Counted from the first letter of the stretch, positions 1 to 7,439 are shown. The stretch is 64,000 nt of DNA from CAZMGB01 sp964565775 (GCA_964565775.1 CAZMGB010000009.1:62001-126000), one strand, 5' to 3'. Notes: generated by a model from the letters alone, not told the origin. Program-made: numbers and translations.

Positions 1-146
1 GGGGCCTCGCCGATGAACACGATCTCGGCGTCCGCCGGCCCTTCGCCGGGGACGGCGTGCGTGCGGTTCCTCGACAGTTCACAGTCGGGGCAAACGGCGA
101 CCTGCTCGTACAGCTCTCGAAGCGCTGACGCCGCCTCCTCTGTCAT
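1..146 (-). CDS. Uracil-DNA glycosylase, family 4/5 type (N-terminal part, cut by window edge)
   Basis: The 48 visible residues read as the start of an iron-sulfur uracil-DNA glycosylase, which removes uracil from DNA in base excision repair. A Cys-x2-Cys pair (VCPDCELS) is followed by the family motif PGEGPADAEIVFIGEAP, which in family 4/5 enzymes holds the first cluster ligands and part of the catalytic uracil pocket. The ATG at 146 is preceded by GGAGGAGG about ten bases upstream, which supports this start. The rest of the gene lies beyond position 1, so the family 4 versus family 5 choice cannot be made. A good promoter lies about 200 bases upstream at 349-377. Confidence 0.85.
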   Translation of the reverse strand, partial: MTEEAASALRELYEQVAVCPDCELSRNRTHAVPGEGPADAEIVFIGEA

Positions 147-348
147 GGGCTTCCAGCCTCCTCCGGGCCGAGCGTCGAAACGATCCCTGTGCGCGATGGG
201 GCTACCAAGCCAGCGTCGCCACACAGAACGGGGCGAGGTCTTTCAGCCGGGTCCACTGGGAACTCGGGAGATCGCTTTCGAGACGGCCGGGGGAGACGGC
301 ACATCGAGCGCGAGCGACCTCAGACCGATACCTCGCCACTCTGGCCGG

Positions 349-377
349 ATGATAGCACGGCGGGGGAGCGTCGTCAA
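349..377 (-). promoter_or_regulatory. Sigma-70 promoter with long leader for the glycosylase gene
   Basis: Read on the minus strand, TTGACG (372-377) is followed after exactly 17 bases by TATCAT (349-354). The expected transcript start near 342 leaves a leader of about 195 bases before the ATG at 146. I see no recognised riboswitch or open reading frame in that leader, so its role is unknown. Confidence 0.6.
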
Positions 378-408
378 TGCGCTAGTGCGTGATCTGGTTA
401 GCAGATCC

Positions 409-1188
409 TCAACGCGGGAGGATGGGTCGGCCTTCGACCAGCTTGGCGAGGGCGATGCCCGCGAAGTAGAGGACGATTATCGGCCCCGCCACGATCGACT
501 GCGTCACCGGATCGATGGACGGCGTCACGACGGCGGCGGCCACAAAGGCGAGGATAATGGCCTGTCGCCACCAGCCCCAGAGCCGGCGCGACGTCACGAT
601 CCCTATCTTCGCCAGGCCCATGACGACTAGCGGCAGCTCGAAGACCAGCCCCGTGACCAGCATGAGGCGAGTCACGAAGTTGACGTAACTACCCACCTTC
701 AGGAACGGCTTCGCCACGTCGCCCGGCGTGCTGAGGAGGAAGCGGAAGGCGGGCGGCAACTCGACATAATAGGCGAAGGCGGCTCCCGCGACGAAGGCGA
801 AGGAGGCGCCAAAGACTATCGGGTAGACCCAGCGCTTCTCCTGACGGGTGAGGCCGGGGCCCACAAAAGCCATGAGCTGGTAGAGGACCATGGGCATCGA
901 TATGGCGATGCCGGCGAGGAGCGCCACCCGGAAGTAGGTTCCCCAGTACTCCAGCGGCTCTGTGAAGACGATCTCACCGCCCTGGAGGCGATCGCGGGCG
1001 GGCTCGATCAGCCACTCGAGGATCCACTGGGTGGCGACAAGAGAGGCGAGGGTAGCGACGATTACGGAGCCGGCCGCCCAAATGAGGCGTTTACGGAGCT
1101 CTTCCAGGTGCTCCAGGATGGTGAGCAGCTTGCCCTCTTCGCGGGGCTCGGGGGAGGGTGTGGCTTCCGGGGGTGCCTCTACTGCCAT
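409..1188 (-). CDS. tatC: Sec-independent protein translocase subunit TatC
   Basis: TatC is the polytopic membrane receptor that recognises twin-arginine signal peptides and recruits TatA to export folded proteins. The 259 residues match the usual family length. After a charged N-tail, the motif HLEELRKRL (about residues 27-35) marks the conserved cytoplasmic start. Six hydrophobic segments follow, with the loop motif TRQEKRWVYP, the conserved glutamate in GLVFELPLVV and the C-terminal TPSIDPVTQ motif. It starts 36 bases after tatB in the same direction, so the two form a Tat unit. In an organism with abundant iron-sulfur and flavin enzymes, Tat would export prefolded cofactor proteins, although none is obvious in this window. 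Confidence 0.96.
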   Translation of the reverse strand: MAVEAPPEATPSPEPREEGKLLTILEHLEELRKRLIWAAGSVIVATLASLVATQWILEWLIEPARDRLQGGEIVFTEPLEYWGTYFRVALLAGIAISMPMVLYQLMAFVGPGLTRQEKRWVYPIVFGASFAFVAGAAFAYYVELPPAFRFLLSTPGDVAKPFLKVGSYVNFVTRLMLVTGLVFELPLVVMGLAKIGIVTSRRLWGWWRQAIILAFVAAAVVTPSIDPVTQSIVAGPIIVLYFAGIALAKLVEGRPILPR

Positions 1189-1224
1189 GATGACGGCATC
1201 GCGATGTGGGCGCCGCTGGCGGTG

Positions 1225-1647
1225 CTATCCAGCGGGAGGCCGGCGTTTGGGGGCGCTCTCCGTGGGGGCCAGTCGACGGCCGTCACCGTCCGGGCCGCTC
1301 TCGGGCTTCGGCTTGGCAGCGGCGGGAGCGCCTTTCGGAGCGTCGATGGCGAGGCCCTCGCTGGCGTCGCGGGCGGCGCCTGTCACCTCGCCCTCGATCG
1401 CCCTGGCGTCCCGGCGGACGCCCTCATCCACGTCCTTCCACTCCTGCTTCACCTCCTCGTACTCGCGCTCGAAGTCTTCGAGGGCGTCGGTTACCTCGCG
1501 GGTGAGGTTGGCGCTGTAGGTACGGAACTCGCGGATGAAGCGCGCCATCTGGGCCGCCATCTCCGGCAGTCGCCGCGGCCCCACCACGACGAGGGTGATG
1601 ACGAGGATCACGAGCAGTTCGGGAAGGCCGATGCCCAAGAAGTCCAT
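1225..1647 (-). CDS. tatB: TatA/TatB-family translocase protein (TatB-like)
   Basis: A 140-residue single-span protein. The N-terminus MDFLGIGLPELLVILV has the membrane helix with glutamate at position 9, and is followed by VVGPRRLPE, the hinge and amphipathic helix signature of TatA/TatB. A long charged, partly coiled-coil middle and a proline/alanine-rich tail are more TatB-like than TatA-like, but the families grade into each other. The ATG at 1647 was chosen because the family always begins just before this helix; an in-frame upstream start would add 19 unrelated residues. A consensus TATAAT ends only ten bases before this ATG, so the transcript is probably almost leaderless. It lies directly upstream of tatC. 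Confidence 0.9.
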   Translation of the reverse strand: MDFLGIGLPELLVILVITLVVVGPRRLPEMAAQMARFIREFRTYSANLTREVTDALEDFEREYEEVKQEWKDVDEGVRRDARAIEGEVTGAARDASEGLAIDAPKGAPAAAKPKPESGPDGDGRRLAPTESAPKRRPPAG

Positions 1648-1656
1648 GCCTCTACC

Positions 1657-1662
1657 ATTATA
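1657..1662 (-). promoter_or_regulatory. Perfect TATAAT -10 box just before tatB
   Basis: The minus strand reads TATAAT nine bases before the tatB ATG. No good -35 is visible at the normal distance. Transcription would begin about four bases before the start codon, giving a near-leaderless message that can express tatBC separately from acpP. Confidence 0.5.
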
Positions 1663-1769
1663 AGTGATAAGTGAGCCCGCCGCAGAGCGGGGGCGGAGGA
1701 GCAAGAAACGCGCCGCGCACAGCGCCCGATGCTTTTCCTGGGAGCGCGCGGCGGTAACAAAGATAAGGA

Positions 1770-2030
1770 CTAGTCGTCTTCTATTCCGAGGTCCTTCAGA
1801 TAGTCGACGGCGTCCTGCACCGTCACTATCTTCTCTGCGTCCTCGTCGGAGATCTCGAGGGTCTTGCCGTCCTTGCCAAACTCCTCTTCCATCGACATGA
1901 TGAGCTCAACGAGGTCCAGGGAGTCGGCGTTCAAGTCGTCGACAAACGAGGCGCTGGGAACGACCTGACCTTCCTCGACGCCCAACTGGTCGACGATTAT
2001 CTTCCGTACCCGCTCGAAGACCGTTGCCAC
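1770..2030 (-). CDS. acpP: Acyl carrier protein
   Basis: An 86-residue acidic four-helix protein that carries growing fatty acyl chains on a phosphopantetheine arm. The attachment motif DDLNADSLDLVELIMSMEE contains the modified serine (DSL, about residue 37). Length and charge are typical. It starts four bases after the nusB stop, and fabG lies just upstream, so it belongs to a compact fatty-acid synthesis unit. This carrier would hold the 3-ketoacyl substrates reduced by FabG. No other fatty-acid genes are in the window. Confidence 0.97.
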   Translation of the reverse strand: MATVFERVRKIIVDQLGVEEGQVVPSASFVDDLNADSLDLVELIMSMEEEFGKDGKTLEISDEDAEKIVTVQDAVDYLKDLGIEDD

Positions 2031-2034
2031 CTTC

Positions 2035-2475
2035 TCACCTCCCTTCCGACTGGGGACTTTGGGCCTCTCGAGTCACCATCAGACTCACCGAGCCCAGCAC
2101 ACCGTTGACGAATCGACCGGAGTTGTCGCTGCCGAAGCTTTTCGCCAGCTCGACGGCCTCGTTGATGGCAGCGCGCACTGGAGTCCTATTATTTATCAAG
2201 ATTTCGAGGATTGCAAGCCTGAGGACATTGCGGTCCACCGGCGCCAACTGGACAACCGGCCAGGCGGGAGCAGCCTTGCCGATCACCTCATCGATGCGCT
2301 CCCGGTGCTTCACGACTCCGGTCACCAGCTCGCGGGCGAAGTCAGCCACGCTCTCCTTCACCGTGCTCTGCGCCAGGAGGCGGGCGAGCACCTCCTCGGC
2401 GGCGTGGCCGGCGGTGTCCGCCTCATACAGGGCCTGGAGGGCCAGGGTGCGGGCTCGACGTCGGGGACCTGTCAT
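2035..2475 (-). CDS. nusB: Transcription antitermination factor NusB
   Basis: NusB (146 residues, normal length) is an all-helical RNA-binding protein that with NusE/S10 assembles antitermination complexes on rRNA leaders. Diagnostic motifs are RRRARTLALQALYEAD at the N-terminus, then APVDRNVLRLAILEIL and the C-terminal RAAINEAVELAKSFGSDNSGRFVNGVLG. Its ATG overlaps the fabG stop by one base (TGATG), which points to translational coupling. Placement of nusB between fabG and acpP is unusual in function, but the overlaps show one transcript. Confidence 0.96.
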   Translation of the reverse strand: MTGPRRRARTLALQALYEADTAGHAAEEVLARLLAQSTVKESVADFARELVTGVVKHRERIDEVIGKAAPAWPVVQLAPVDRNVLRLAILEILINNRTPVRAAINEAVELAKSFGSDNSGRFVNGVLGSVSLMVTREAQSPQSEGR

Positions 2476-3218
2476 CAGTGCATCACCACTCCACCATCGA
2501 CGTTGAGGACATGGCCCGTGATGTAGGCGGCCTCCTCGGAGGCGAGGAAAGCGACGGCCGGCGCGATCTCCTCCGGGCTGGCCACCCGGCCCAAAGGGAT
2601 CTGGACAAGCAGAGCCTTCTTCTGTGCCTCGCTCAGGGCGTCAGTCGCGTCCGTCTTCACGAAGCCGGGGGCGACGACGTTGGCGGTAATGTTGCGGGTC
2701 GCCACCTCCTTGGCGACCGCCTTGGTGAGGCCGATAAGGCCCGCCTTGGCGGCCGAGTAGTTGGCCTGGCCAGCGTTCCCCACTATCCCGCCGATACTGC
2801 TGATGTTGATGATGCGTCCCCAGCGCTGGCGCAGCATCGGCCGCAGACAGGCCTTGGTGCAGAGGAAGGCGGCCCGCAGGTCCAGGTCCATCACCTCGTC
2901 CCAGTCTTCCTCCGACATGCGGAGGAGGAGTTCATCTTTGATCGTGCCGGCGTTGTTCACCAGGATGTCGATGCGGCCGAAGGCCTCCAGCGTCTCTTCG
3001 ACCAGGCGCCGCACGTCGGCCTCTTTCCGCACGTCGGCCTGGACGACGATGCACCGGCCGCCGCCGATCTCGCGGGCGACAGCCTCGGCGGCCGAGGCGT
3101 TCGCCGCGTAGTTGACGGCCACTCGCGCACCGCGCTCGGCCAGCCGGACGGCGACGGCGCGCCCGATGCCACGCGAACTGCCGGTGACGATGGCGACACG
3201 GCCGCCCAAGTCTATCAT
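2475..3218 (-). CDS. fabG: 3-oxoacyl-[acyl-carrier-protein] reductase FabG
   Basis: A 247-residue short-chain dehydrogenase that reduces 3-ketoacyl-ACP with NADPH in fatty-acid elongation. It shows the Rossmann motif TGSSRGIGRAVA (about residues 11-22), the NNAG motif, a catalytic serine in NISSIGG and YSAAKAG with the catalytic Tyr-x3-Lys. The C-terminus VLNVDGGVVMH is typical for FabG. The ATG at 3218, with GGAGG upstream, begins right at the conserved MIDLGGRVAIVTG; a longer reading would add about 69 residues of low-complexity junk. The presence of acpP two genes downstream supports the ACP-specific assignment over other SDR reductases. Confidence 0.95.
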   Translation of the reverse strand: MIDLGGRVAIVTGSSRGIGRAVAVRLAERGARVAVNYAANASAAEAVAREIGGGRCIVVQADVRKEADVRRLVEETLEAFGRIDILVNNAGTIKDELLLRMSEEDWDEVMDLDLRAAFLCTKACLRPMLRQRWGRIINISSIGGIVGNAGQANYSAAKAGLIGLTKAVAKEVATRNITANVVAPGFVKTDATDALSEAQKKALLVQIPLGRVASPEEIAPAVAFLASEEAAYITGHVLNVDGGVVMH

Positions 3219-3248
3219 GCGTCCCCTTTGCCTCCTGCGCTCGCGACA

Positions 3249-3277
3249 ATAATGGCGGCGGCGGGCGACGTGGTCAA
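3249..3277 (-). promoter_or_regulatory. Promoter of the fabG-nusB-acpP operon
   Basis: On the minus strand TTGACC (3272-3277) is followed after 17 bases by CATTAT (3249-3254). The predicted start near 3242 leaves a leader of about 24 bases that carries the fabG ribosome binding site. Confidence 0.55.
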
Positions 3278-3353
3278 GAGGACGGCGTTCCGACCGGTGT
3301 CTCGTCGGCGGCTGCTGGCCCGGCGCGGCGGGTGGGCCACGGGTCGCCCCACA

Positions 3354-3382
3354 TTGACCGCCCGCTGATCTCATGCAAGACT
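3354..3382 (+). promoter_or_regulatory. Weak promoter candidate for the CoA-transferase gene
   Basis: TTGACC (3354-3359), 17 bases, then AAGACT (3377-3382). The -35 is good and the -10 is poor. It is divergent from the fabG promoter in the same 209-base gap. Confidence 0.3.
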
Positions 3383-3427
3383 CAGGCAACGAAACCCGTC
3401 TGAGCGTCGGAAGCAGTGGAGGCACTC

Positions 3428-4636
3428 ATGAGCGGACCGCTGGAAGGTGTGAGAGTCCTCGACCTGACCTGGGTGCTGGCGGGCCCCTTCGCCAGCATGA
3501 CCCTCTGCGATCTGGGGGCGGACGTCATCAAGGTGGAACGCCCTCCCGGCGGCGACGTCGCCCGCGCTACCGCCCCCCTCATCGATGGGGAGAGCTGCTA
3601 TTTCTTCAGCGTCAACCGGGGCAAGAGGAGCGTGGTGATCGACCTCAAGACGCCGCGTGGCCGCGATCTCTTCCTGCGCCTCGTGGAGGAGGTCGACGTG
3701 GTGATGGAGAACTTCACGCCCGGCACGATGGAAGGGCTGGGCTTGGGCTACGAGGTGCTGGCGGGGCGCAACCCCCGCCTCATCTATGCCGCCACCTCTG
3801 GTTTCGGCCAGACCGGGCCGGACCGGCTGCGCCCGGCCCTCGACGTGGTGGTGCAGGGGATGGGAGGGGTGATGAGCATCACCGGCGAACCGGGCGGCCC
3901 GCCGGTGCGCCCCGGCCTGTCGCTCGGCGACATAGCGGCCGGCCTGTTCACCGCCATCGGCGTGCTGGCCGCCCTGCACGAGCGGGAGAGGAGCGGTCGC
4001 GGGCAGATGGTGGACGTGGGAATGCTGGACTGCCAGGTCGCGATTCTGGAGAACGCCTTCATGCGCTACTTCGCGACGGGGCAGATCCCCGAGCCGATCG
4101 GCACCCGGCACCCGATCGCGACGCCCTTCCAGGCGTTCCCCACGAAGGACGGCTATATCGTTCTCGCCCTGAGCTGGGGCGTGGAGAACCAGTGGGAGCT
4201 CTACTGCGCCACGATCGGCAGGCCCGACCTCATCGACGACCCACGCTTCGATACGGGGCCGCTCCGCACGGAGCACCACGCCGAGCTGGAGCCGATACTT
4301 GTCGAAGCCATGAAGCAGAGGACCACCGCCGAGTGGGTGCGCGAGTTCGACGCCATCGGCCTCCCCTGCGGCGCCCTGAACAACGTCGCTCAGGTCGCGG
4401 AGCTGCCCCAGGTCAAAGCGCGGGAGATGCTGGTGGAGGTGGAGCACCCGCGCATCGGGCGCTTCAGGCTGCCGAATACGCCGGTAAAGCTTTCGCGCAC
4501 GCCGGGCGGCGTCCGCGGCCCATCGCCGGCCGTGGGCCAGGACACCGACGAGGTGCTGCGGGAGCTGCTCGGCCTGAAGTCTGAGCAACTGGCCGAGCTG
4601 CGTGGAGCAGGCGCCATCGGGCCTGCAAAGGAATAG
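3428..4636 (+). CDS. CaiB/BaiF-family (class III) acyl-CoA:CoA transferase
   Basis: Class III CoA transferases move CoA between carboxylic acids through an aspartyl-CoA intermediate. This 402-residue protein has the family N-terminus GPLEGVRVLDLTWVLAGPFASMTLCDLGADVIKVE, followed by NRGKRSVVIDLKTPRGR and ENFTPGTMEGLGLGY. The central LRPALDVVVQGMGG carries the aspartate expected to form the acyl intermediate, and DIAAGLFTAIGVLAALHERERSGRGQ is also typical. The ATG at 3428 was preferred because GGAGG lies five bases upstream. The substrate cannot be told from sequence; relatives act on formyl-, carnitine-, benzylsuccinyl- or mesaconyl-CoA. It appears to be monocistronic. Confidence 0.92.
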   Translation: MSGPLEGVRVLDLTWVLAGPFASMTLCDLGADVIKVERPPGGDVARATAPLIDGESCYFFSVNRGKRSVVIDLKTPRGRDLFLRLVEEVDVVMENFTPGTMEGLGLGYEVLAGRNPRLIYAATSGFGQTGPDRLRPALDVVVQGMGGVMSITGEPGGPPVRPGLSLGDIAAGLFTAIGVLAALHERERSGRGQMVDVGMLDCQVAILENAFMRYFATGQIPEPIGTRHPIATPFQAFPTKDGYIVLALSWGVENQWELYCATIGRPDLIDDPRFDTGPLRTEHHAELEPILVEAMKQRTTAEWVREFDAIGLPCGALNNVAQVAELPQVKAREMLVEVEHPRIGRFRLPNTPVKLSRTPGGVRGPSPAVGQDTDEVLRELLGLKSEQLAELRGAGAIGPAKE

Positions 4637-4725
4637 ACATGCATCGCCACGCGTTCAGGTAGGCGAAAGCTATCGTGATAGAATATTGAAACATGCGTAT
4701 TCGGCGATACTCCTGAAAGAGCCTC

Positions 4726-4938
4726 ATGGCCGAACGAACCGTCCTCTACACACTCCGCAACTGCCCGATCTGCGACAGGGCGAGAAGCGGCCTTAGGGAG
4801 CGCGGCGTCGACTTCGAGGAGCGGGTGGTGGACGACAACCCCGCCTGGTACGCGGAGGCGACGCGTCTCTCGGCAACCGTCCCCATCGTCGTTAGCGGCG
4901 ACCGCGTCGAAGTCGGCTGGGACGGTGAGATGGGGTGA
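4726..4938 (+). CDS. Short glutaredoxin-like thiol-disulfide protein
   Basis: A 70-residue thioredoxin-fold protein. YTLRNCPICDRAR holds the redox Cys-Pro-Ile-Cys pair (residues 14 and 17), and SATVPIVV contains the cis-proline loop, so it should reduce disulfides or mixed glutathione/thiol adducts. It ends early, after VEVGWDGEMG, without the last helix of normal glutaredoxins. The stop is TGA and the next in-frame codons give Phe-Ile-Gln and a second stop, so the gene is short with or without readthrough. A possible promoter (TTCAGG, 18 bases, TAGAAT at 4679-4684) lies upstream. It does not form an operon with its neighbours. Confidence 0.75.
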   Translation: MAERTVLYTLRNCPICDRARSGLRERGVDFEERVVDDNPAWYAEATRLSATVPIVVSGDRVEVGWDGEMG

Positions 4939-5060
4939 TTCATCCAGTAGGCCGGGGCCGTGCGCCCTGACAGAACCGCCACCAGAGCTGACCGCCGCTG
5001 ATCCCGTCCCGTACGTCGCCGCCGCAGGAACGTTACCCAACGCCGCAAGAAGCCCGTAAT

Positions 5061-5068
5061 ACCTAGGT
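5061..5068. promoter_or_regulatory. Upstream copy of ACCTAGGT operator-like palindrome
   Basis: The palindrome ACCTAGGT lies within AATACCTAGGTGCG. The 11-base string ATACCTAGGTG here reappears in inverted orientation around 5168-5175, with the two centres 107 bases apart. The rest of the 302-base gap between the glutaredoxin and PadR genes shows no gene. This is a candidate regulator binding site. Confidence 0.4.
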
Positions 5069-5135
5069 GCGCTAGCTATCCGCCGCCTGCTCGGTGTCGG
5101 CTCGCGCAGACGTCCGAGAACGGCTCTGGCGGGGT

Positions 5136-5175
5136 TTGACGTCCTCGCCAGAGAGCATATATAGTTCACCTAGGT
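5136..5175 (+). promoter_or_regulatory. Promoter and proximal operator of the padR-arsM operon
   Basis: TTGACG (5136-5141) is followed after 16 bases by TATATA (5158-5163), or after 18 bases by TATAGT. The palindrome ACCTAGGT (5168-5175) covers the expected transcription start, where a bound repressor would block initiation. A second copy at 5061-5068 could allow cooperative or looped binding. Confidence 0.55.
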
Positions 5176-5240
5176 ATCGGACTGCTATGTATCTCGCCCG
5201 CGCCGGAGCGGCCTAAGGATCGGCGGATAGGAGGCGGAGG

Positions 5241-5630
5241 ATGGAGTTCACTCAGAAAGACTACTGGGAGATGCTGATCAACCGCAGCGTGTCCCGGTTT
5301 TTCCTTCTGGCCGCGCTGTATCGAGGTCCCATGCACGGCTACGAGCTGGCCCGTGCCATCAGCGGTGCCTGCGGCGGCTGCTGCTCTCCCACCGACGCCA
5401 TGATCTATCCGGCTCTCAAGGATCTGCTGGAGGGGGGCTACGTGGAGTGTCGGGAGGAGTCGCAGGGCGCCCGCCAGCGAAAGGTGTGCAGCCTGACCGC
5501 GAAAGGACGGGAGGCGTATCGAGCGGCGGGACAGGCCTGGGGCCGCATCCTGCCGTACTTGAGTGAGGCGGCGCAAGCCGCGCCGCTGGCACCTGTCGGT
5601 GCGAGCGGTCGTTCCCACGAGGAGGAATAG
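5241..5630 (+). CDS. PadR-family transcriptional regulator with cysteine cluster
   Basis: A 129-residue winged-helix repressor. The PadR signature runs from RFFLLAALYRGPMHGYELARAI through DAMIYPALKDLLEGGYVECREE to RKVCSLTAKGREAY. Unusually for PadR, the first-helix/recognition region carries Cys44, Cys47 and Cys48 (ACGGCCSP), with more cysteines at about 70 and 83. This looks like a thiol metalloid sensor. It sits four bases before an arsenite methyltransferase gene, so arsenite release from DNA is the natural guess, but no ligand data can be read from sequence. GGAGGCGGAGG precedes the ATG closely. Two ACCTAGGT sites upstream are likely operators, which would make it autoregulated. Confidence 0.85.
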   Translation: MEFTQKDYWEMLINRSVSRFFLLAALYRGPMHGYELARAISGACGGCCSPTDAMIYPALKDLLEGGYVECREESQGARQRKVCSLTAKGREAYRAAGQAWGRILPYLSEAAQAAPLAPVGASGRSHEEE

Positions 5631-5634
5631 GACG

Positions 5635-6459
5635 ATGAGCGAGAGAGGTCCCAGCGCGGAGGAGATTAAGGAGGCAGTGGTCAACAACTACGGCGCTCGT
5701 GCTCGCGAGAAGCTGGCGGCCATGAAAGAGAGGCCGGGAGACGAAGGAATCGCTCTCGAGGACGTGAGCTCCTGCTGCGAGCCCTCGTGCTGCGGGCCCT
5801 CGGGGACGACGACAGAGGAGAAGAAGCTGGCCGACCTGCTCTATGCCAGCGAGGAGCTGGGCGACGTTCCGGCCGACGCAGCCGACTTCTCGCTGGGCTG
5901 CGGCAACCCAACAGCTCTCGCCGAGCTCCGCGAGGGCGAGGCGGTGCTGGACCTTGGCAGCGGCGGCGGCCTCGATTGCTTCCTGGCGGCCAAGAAGGTC
6001 GGTTCCGAGGGCCGGGTCGTCGGGCTGGACATGAGCCCAGACATGATCCAGGTGGCCCGTCGTAATTCCCAGAAGATGAAGGCGGCCAACGTGGAGTTCC
6101 GCCTCGGCGAGATGGAGTACATGCCCTTCGCGGACGAGACCTTCGACGTTATCATCTCCAACTGCGTGATCAACCTCTCGCCGGACAAGGACGCCGTCTT
6201 TCGCGAGGCGTTCCGGGTGCTGCGCGCCGGTGGCCGGCTGCGCGTCTCGGACATCGTCTGGACCCGCAGGCCTACGCTCAAGGAGCGGAGCGACCTGGCG
6301 AGCTGGGCGGGCTGTGTGGCGGGCGCCCTAATGAACGACGACTACGTCGGCAAGATCCGCGCTGCTGGCTTCGATAACGTGACGACGGAGCTGGCCCCCG
6401 ACCCCGACGGGCGGGGCTGGTCGTCAGCCAGCGTAAGGGCGGACAAGCCCCGGGCGTGA
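5635..6459 (+). CDS. arsM: Arsenite S-adenosylmethionine methyltransferase (ArsM type)
   Basis: ArsM methylates trivalent arsenic using SAM to give less toxic or volatile products. The 274-residue protein has a cysteine-rich N-terminal segment (Cys47, 48, 52, 53), then FSLGCGNP with Cys89, the SAM motif VLDLGSGGGLDC, GLDMSPDMI, SNCVINLSPDK with Cys177 and WAGCVAGAL with Cys227. Cys89, 177 and 227 correspond to the three arsenic-binding cysteines of known ArsM proteins, so the enzyme should be active. The ATG at 5635 follows GAGGAGGAATAGGACG, whose TAG is the padR stop. It is transcribed with the PadR-type regulator, forming a small arsenic-response operon without ArsA/ArsB pumps. Confidence 0.93.
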   Translation: MSERGPSAEEIKEAVVNNYGARAREKLAAMKERPGDEGIALEDVSSCCEPSCCGPSGTTTEEKKLADLLYASEELGDVPADAADFSLGCGNPTALAELREGEAVLDLGSGGGLDCFLAAKKVGSEGRVVGLDMSPDMIQVARRNSQKMKAANVEFRLGEMEYMPFADETFDVIISNCVINLSPDKDAVFREAFRVLRAGGRLRVSDIVWTRRPTLKERSDLASWAGCVAGALMNDDYVGKIRAAGFDNVTTELAPDPDGRGWSSASVRADKPRA

Positions 6460-6613
6460 CCGGCTCGCCGGGGAAGCGCCGTCTTAGATGAGGTAACGCG
6501 CCGGGAGCGGGCTCCGTCACGCGAGGGAGTGCCGGCAGGTCTCGGCGCTGCCGCCAGCTCCCACGTCGCTAGACCTCTCGAGCTCCTTCCTGTTCTAGCT
6601 CGCGACCGCCGCT

Positions 6614-6641
6614 TTGCCCCGTGCGGACTTTCCCCTATATT
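6614..6641 (+). promoter_or_regulatory. Promoter of near-leaderless CPBP protease gene
   Basis: TTGCCC (6614-6619), 16 bases, then TATATT (6636-6641). Only nine bases separate the -10 from the ATG at 6651, so the message should begin almost at the start codon. There is no ribosome binding site there, consistent with leaderless translation. Confidence 0.45.
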
Positions 6642-6650
6642 GGGGCCGCG

Positions 6651-7439
6651 ATGCTGGCGTCCGTCCGAGAGCGTATCGAGCCGCAGGCCGGGGGCGCCGT
6701 CGCCCTGTCGGCCGTTCTCGTCGCCTACGGCAACCTGGTATCCCTGGCGCCCTCCGATGTCCGGGTTCGCTTCCTCATCTTCACCAATTTCGGCCTGCTT
6801 GCTGCCGTTCTCTGGGTCGCCCTCCGTTGGGGCGGCCTCAGCATCGGAGCCTTAGGCCTGAACCGCAGGGCCCTCTTGCCGAGCGCCGCCTGGGGCATCG
6901 GTGTAGGAGCGGCCCTCGCCCTGGTGCCGGTCGTCTTCATCCTCGTCGCACCCTTCGTGACGGGCGAACCCATCGAGTATGGTGAGGTGACGACTTCCTC
7001 GACGGGCGAGATGATCCGGCGGCTGACCTTCACGACGCTCGTGCGGACGGCTCTTTTCGAGGAGCTTGCCTTTCGCGGCGTCCTCTATGCCTACTTCTTG
7101 CGAGCGTTCGCTTCCTCGGCGGCACACGACGCGACGGGCGGCCCGCCAGGCGCTCTTGTGCCGGGGAGGCGGGCGGCGGATGGCGGCGCCATCCTCTGGA
7201 CCAGCTTTGTCTTTGCCCTCTGGCACGTCGTGATCAGCAGCCGGAGCGTCGTCGAAAGCAACGTCGTGGACATGATGTGGCTCGTTCCGCCGGCCGTCAT
7301 CGTCTCTCTCGCAGGGACGTTCATCGGGGGTCTGGTCTTTGCCTGGCTGCGCTGGCGCACGGACAGCGTGGCGGGGCCGGTCTTCGTTCACTGGCTCACC
7401 GTCGCCCTCATGTCGCTGGCGGCCTGGCTCAGGGCGTAG
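6651..7439 (+). CDS. CPBP (CAAX/Abi-type) intramembrane metalloprotease
   Basis: A 262-residue membrane protein with about seven hydrophobic segments. The conserved motifs of the CPBP/Rce1 family are present: EELAFRGVLY (the Glu-Glu-x3-Arg motif), FVFALWHVVIS (the Phe-x3-His motif) and a third histidine in VFVHWLTVA. These ligate the catalytic metal in the membrane. Bacterial members cleave membrane peptides, mature small peptides or act in bacteriocin immunity; the substrate here is unknown. The ATG at 6651 was chosen because the -10 box ends nine bases before it. The gene is alone between arsM and a repeat element, and a hairpin-rich 191-base gap precedes it. Confidence 0.88.
   Translation: MLASVRERIEPQAGGAVALSAVLVAYGNLVSLAPSDVRVRFLIFTNFGLLAAVLWVALRWGGLSIGALGLNRRALLPSAAWGIGVGAALALVPVVFILVAPFVTGEPIEYGEVTTSSTGEMIRRLTFTTLVRTALFEELAFRGVLYAYFLRAFASSAAHDATGGPPGALVPGRRAADGGAILWTSFVFALWHVVISSRSVVESNVVDMMWLVPPAVIVSLAGTFIGGLVFAWLRWRTDSVAGPVFVHWLTVALMSLAAWLRA

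Noticed and set aside
2957..3249. Small minus-strand frames in and near fabG
   Set aside because: They are out-of-frame readings of the SDR gene.
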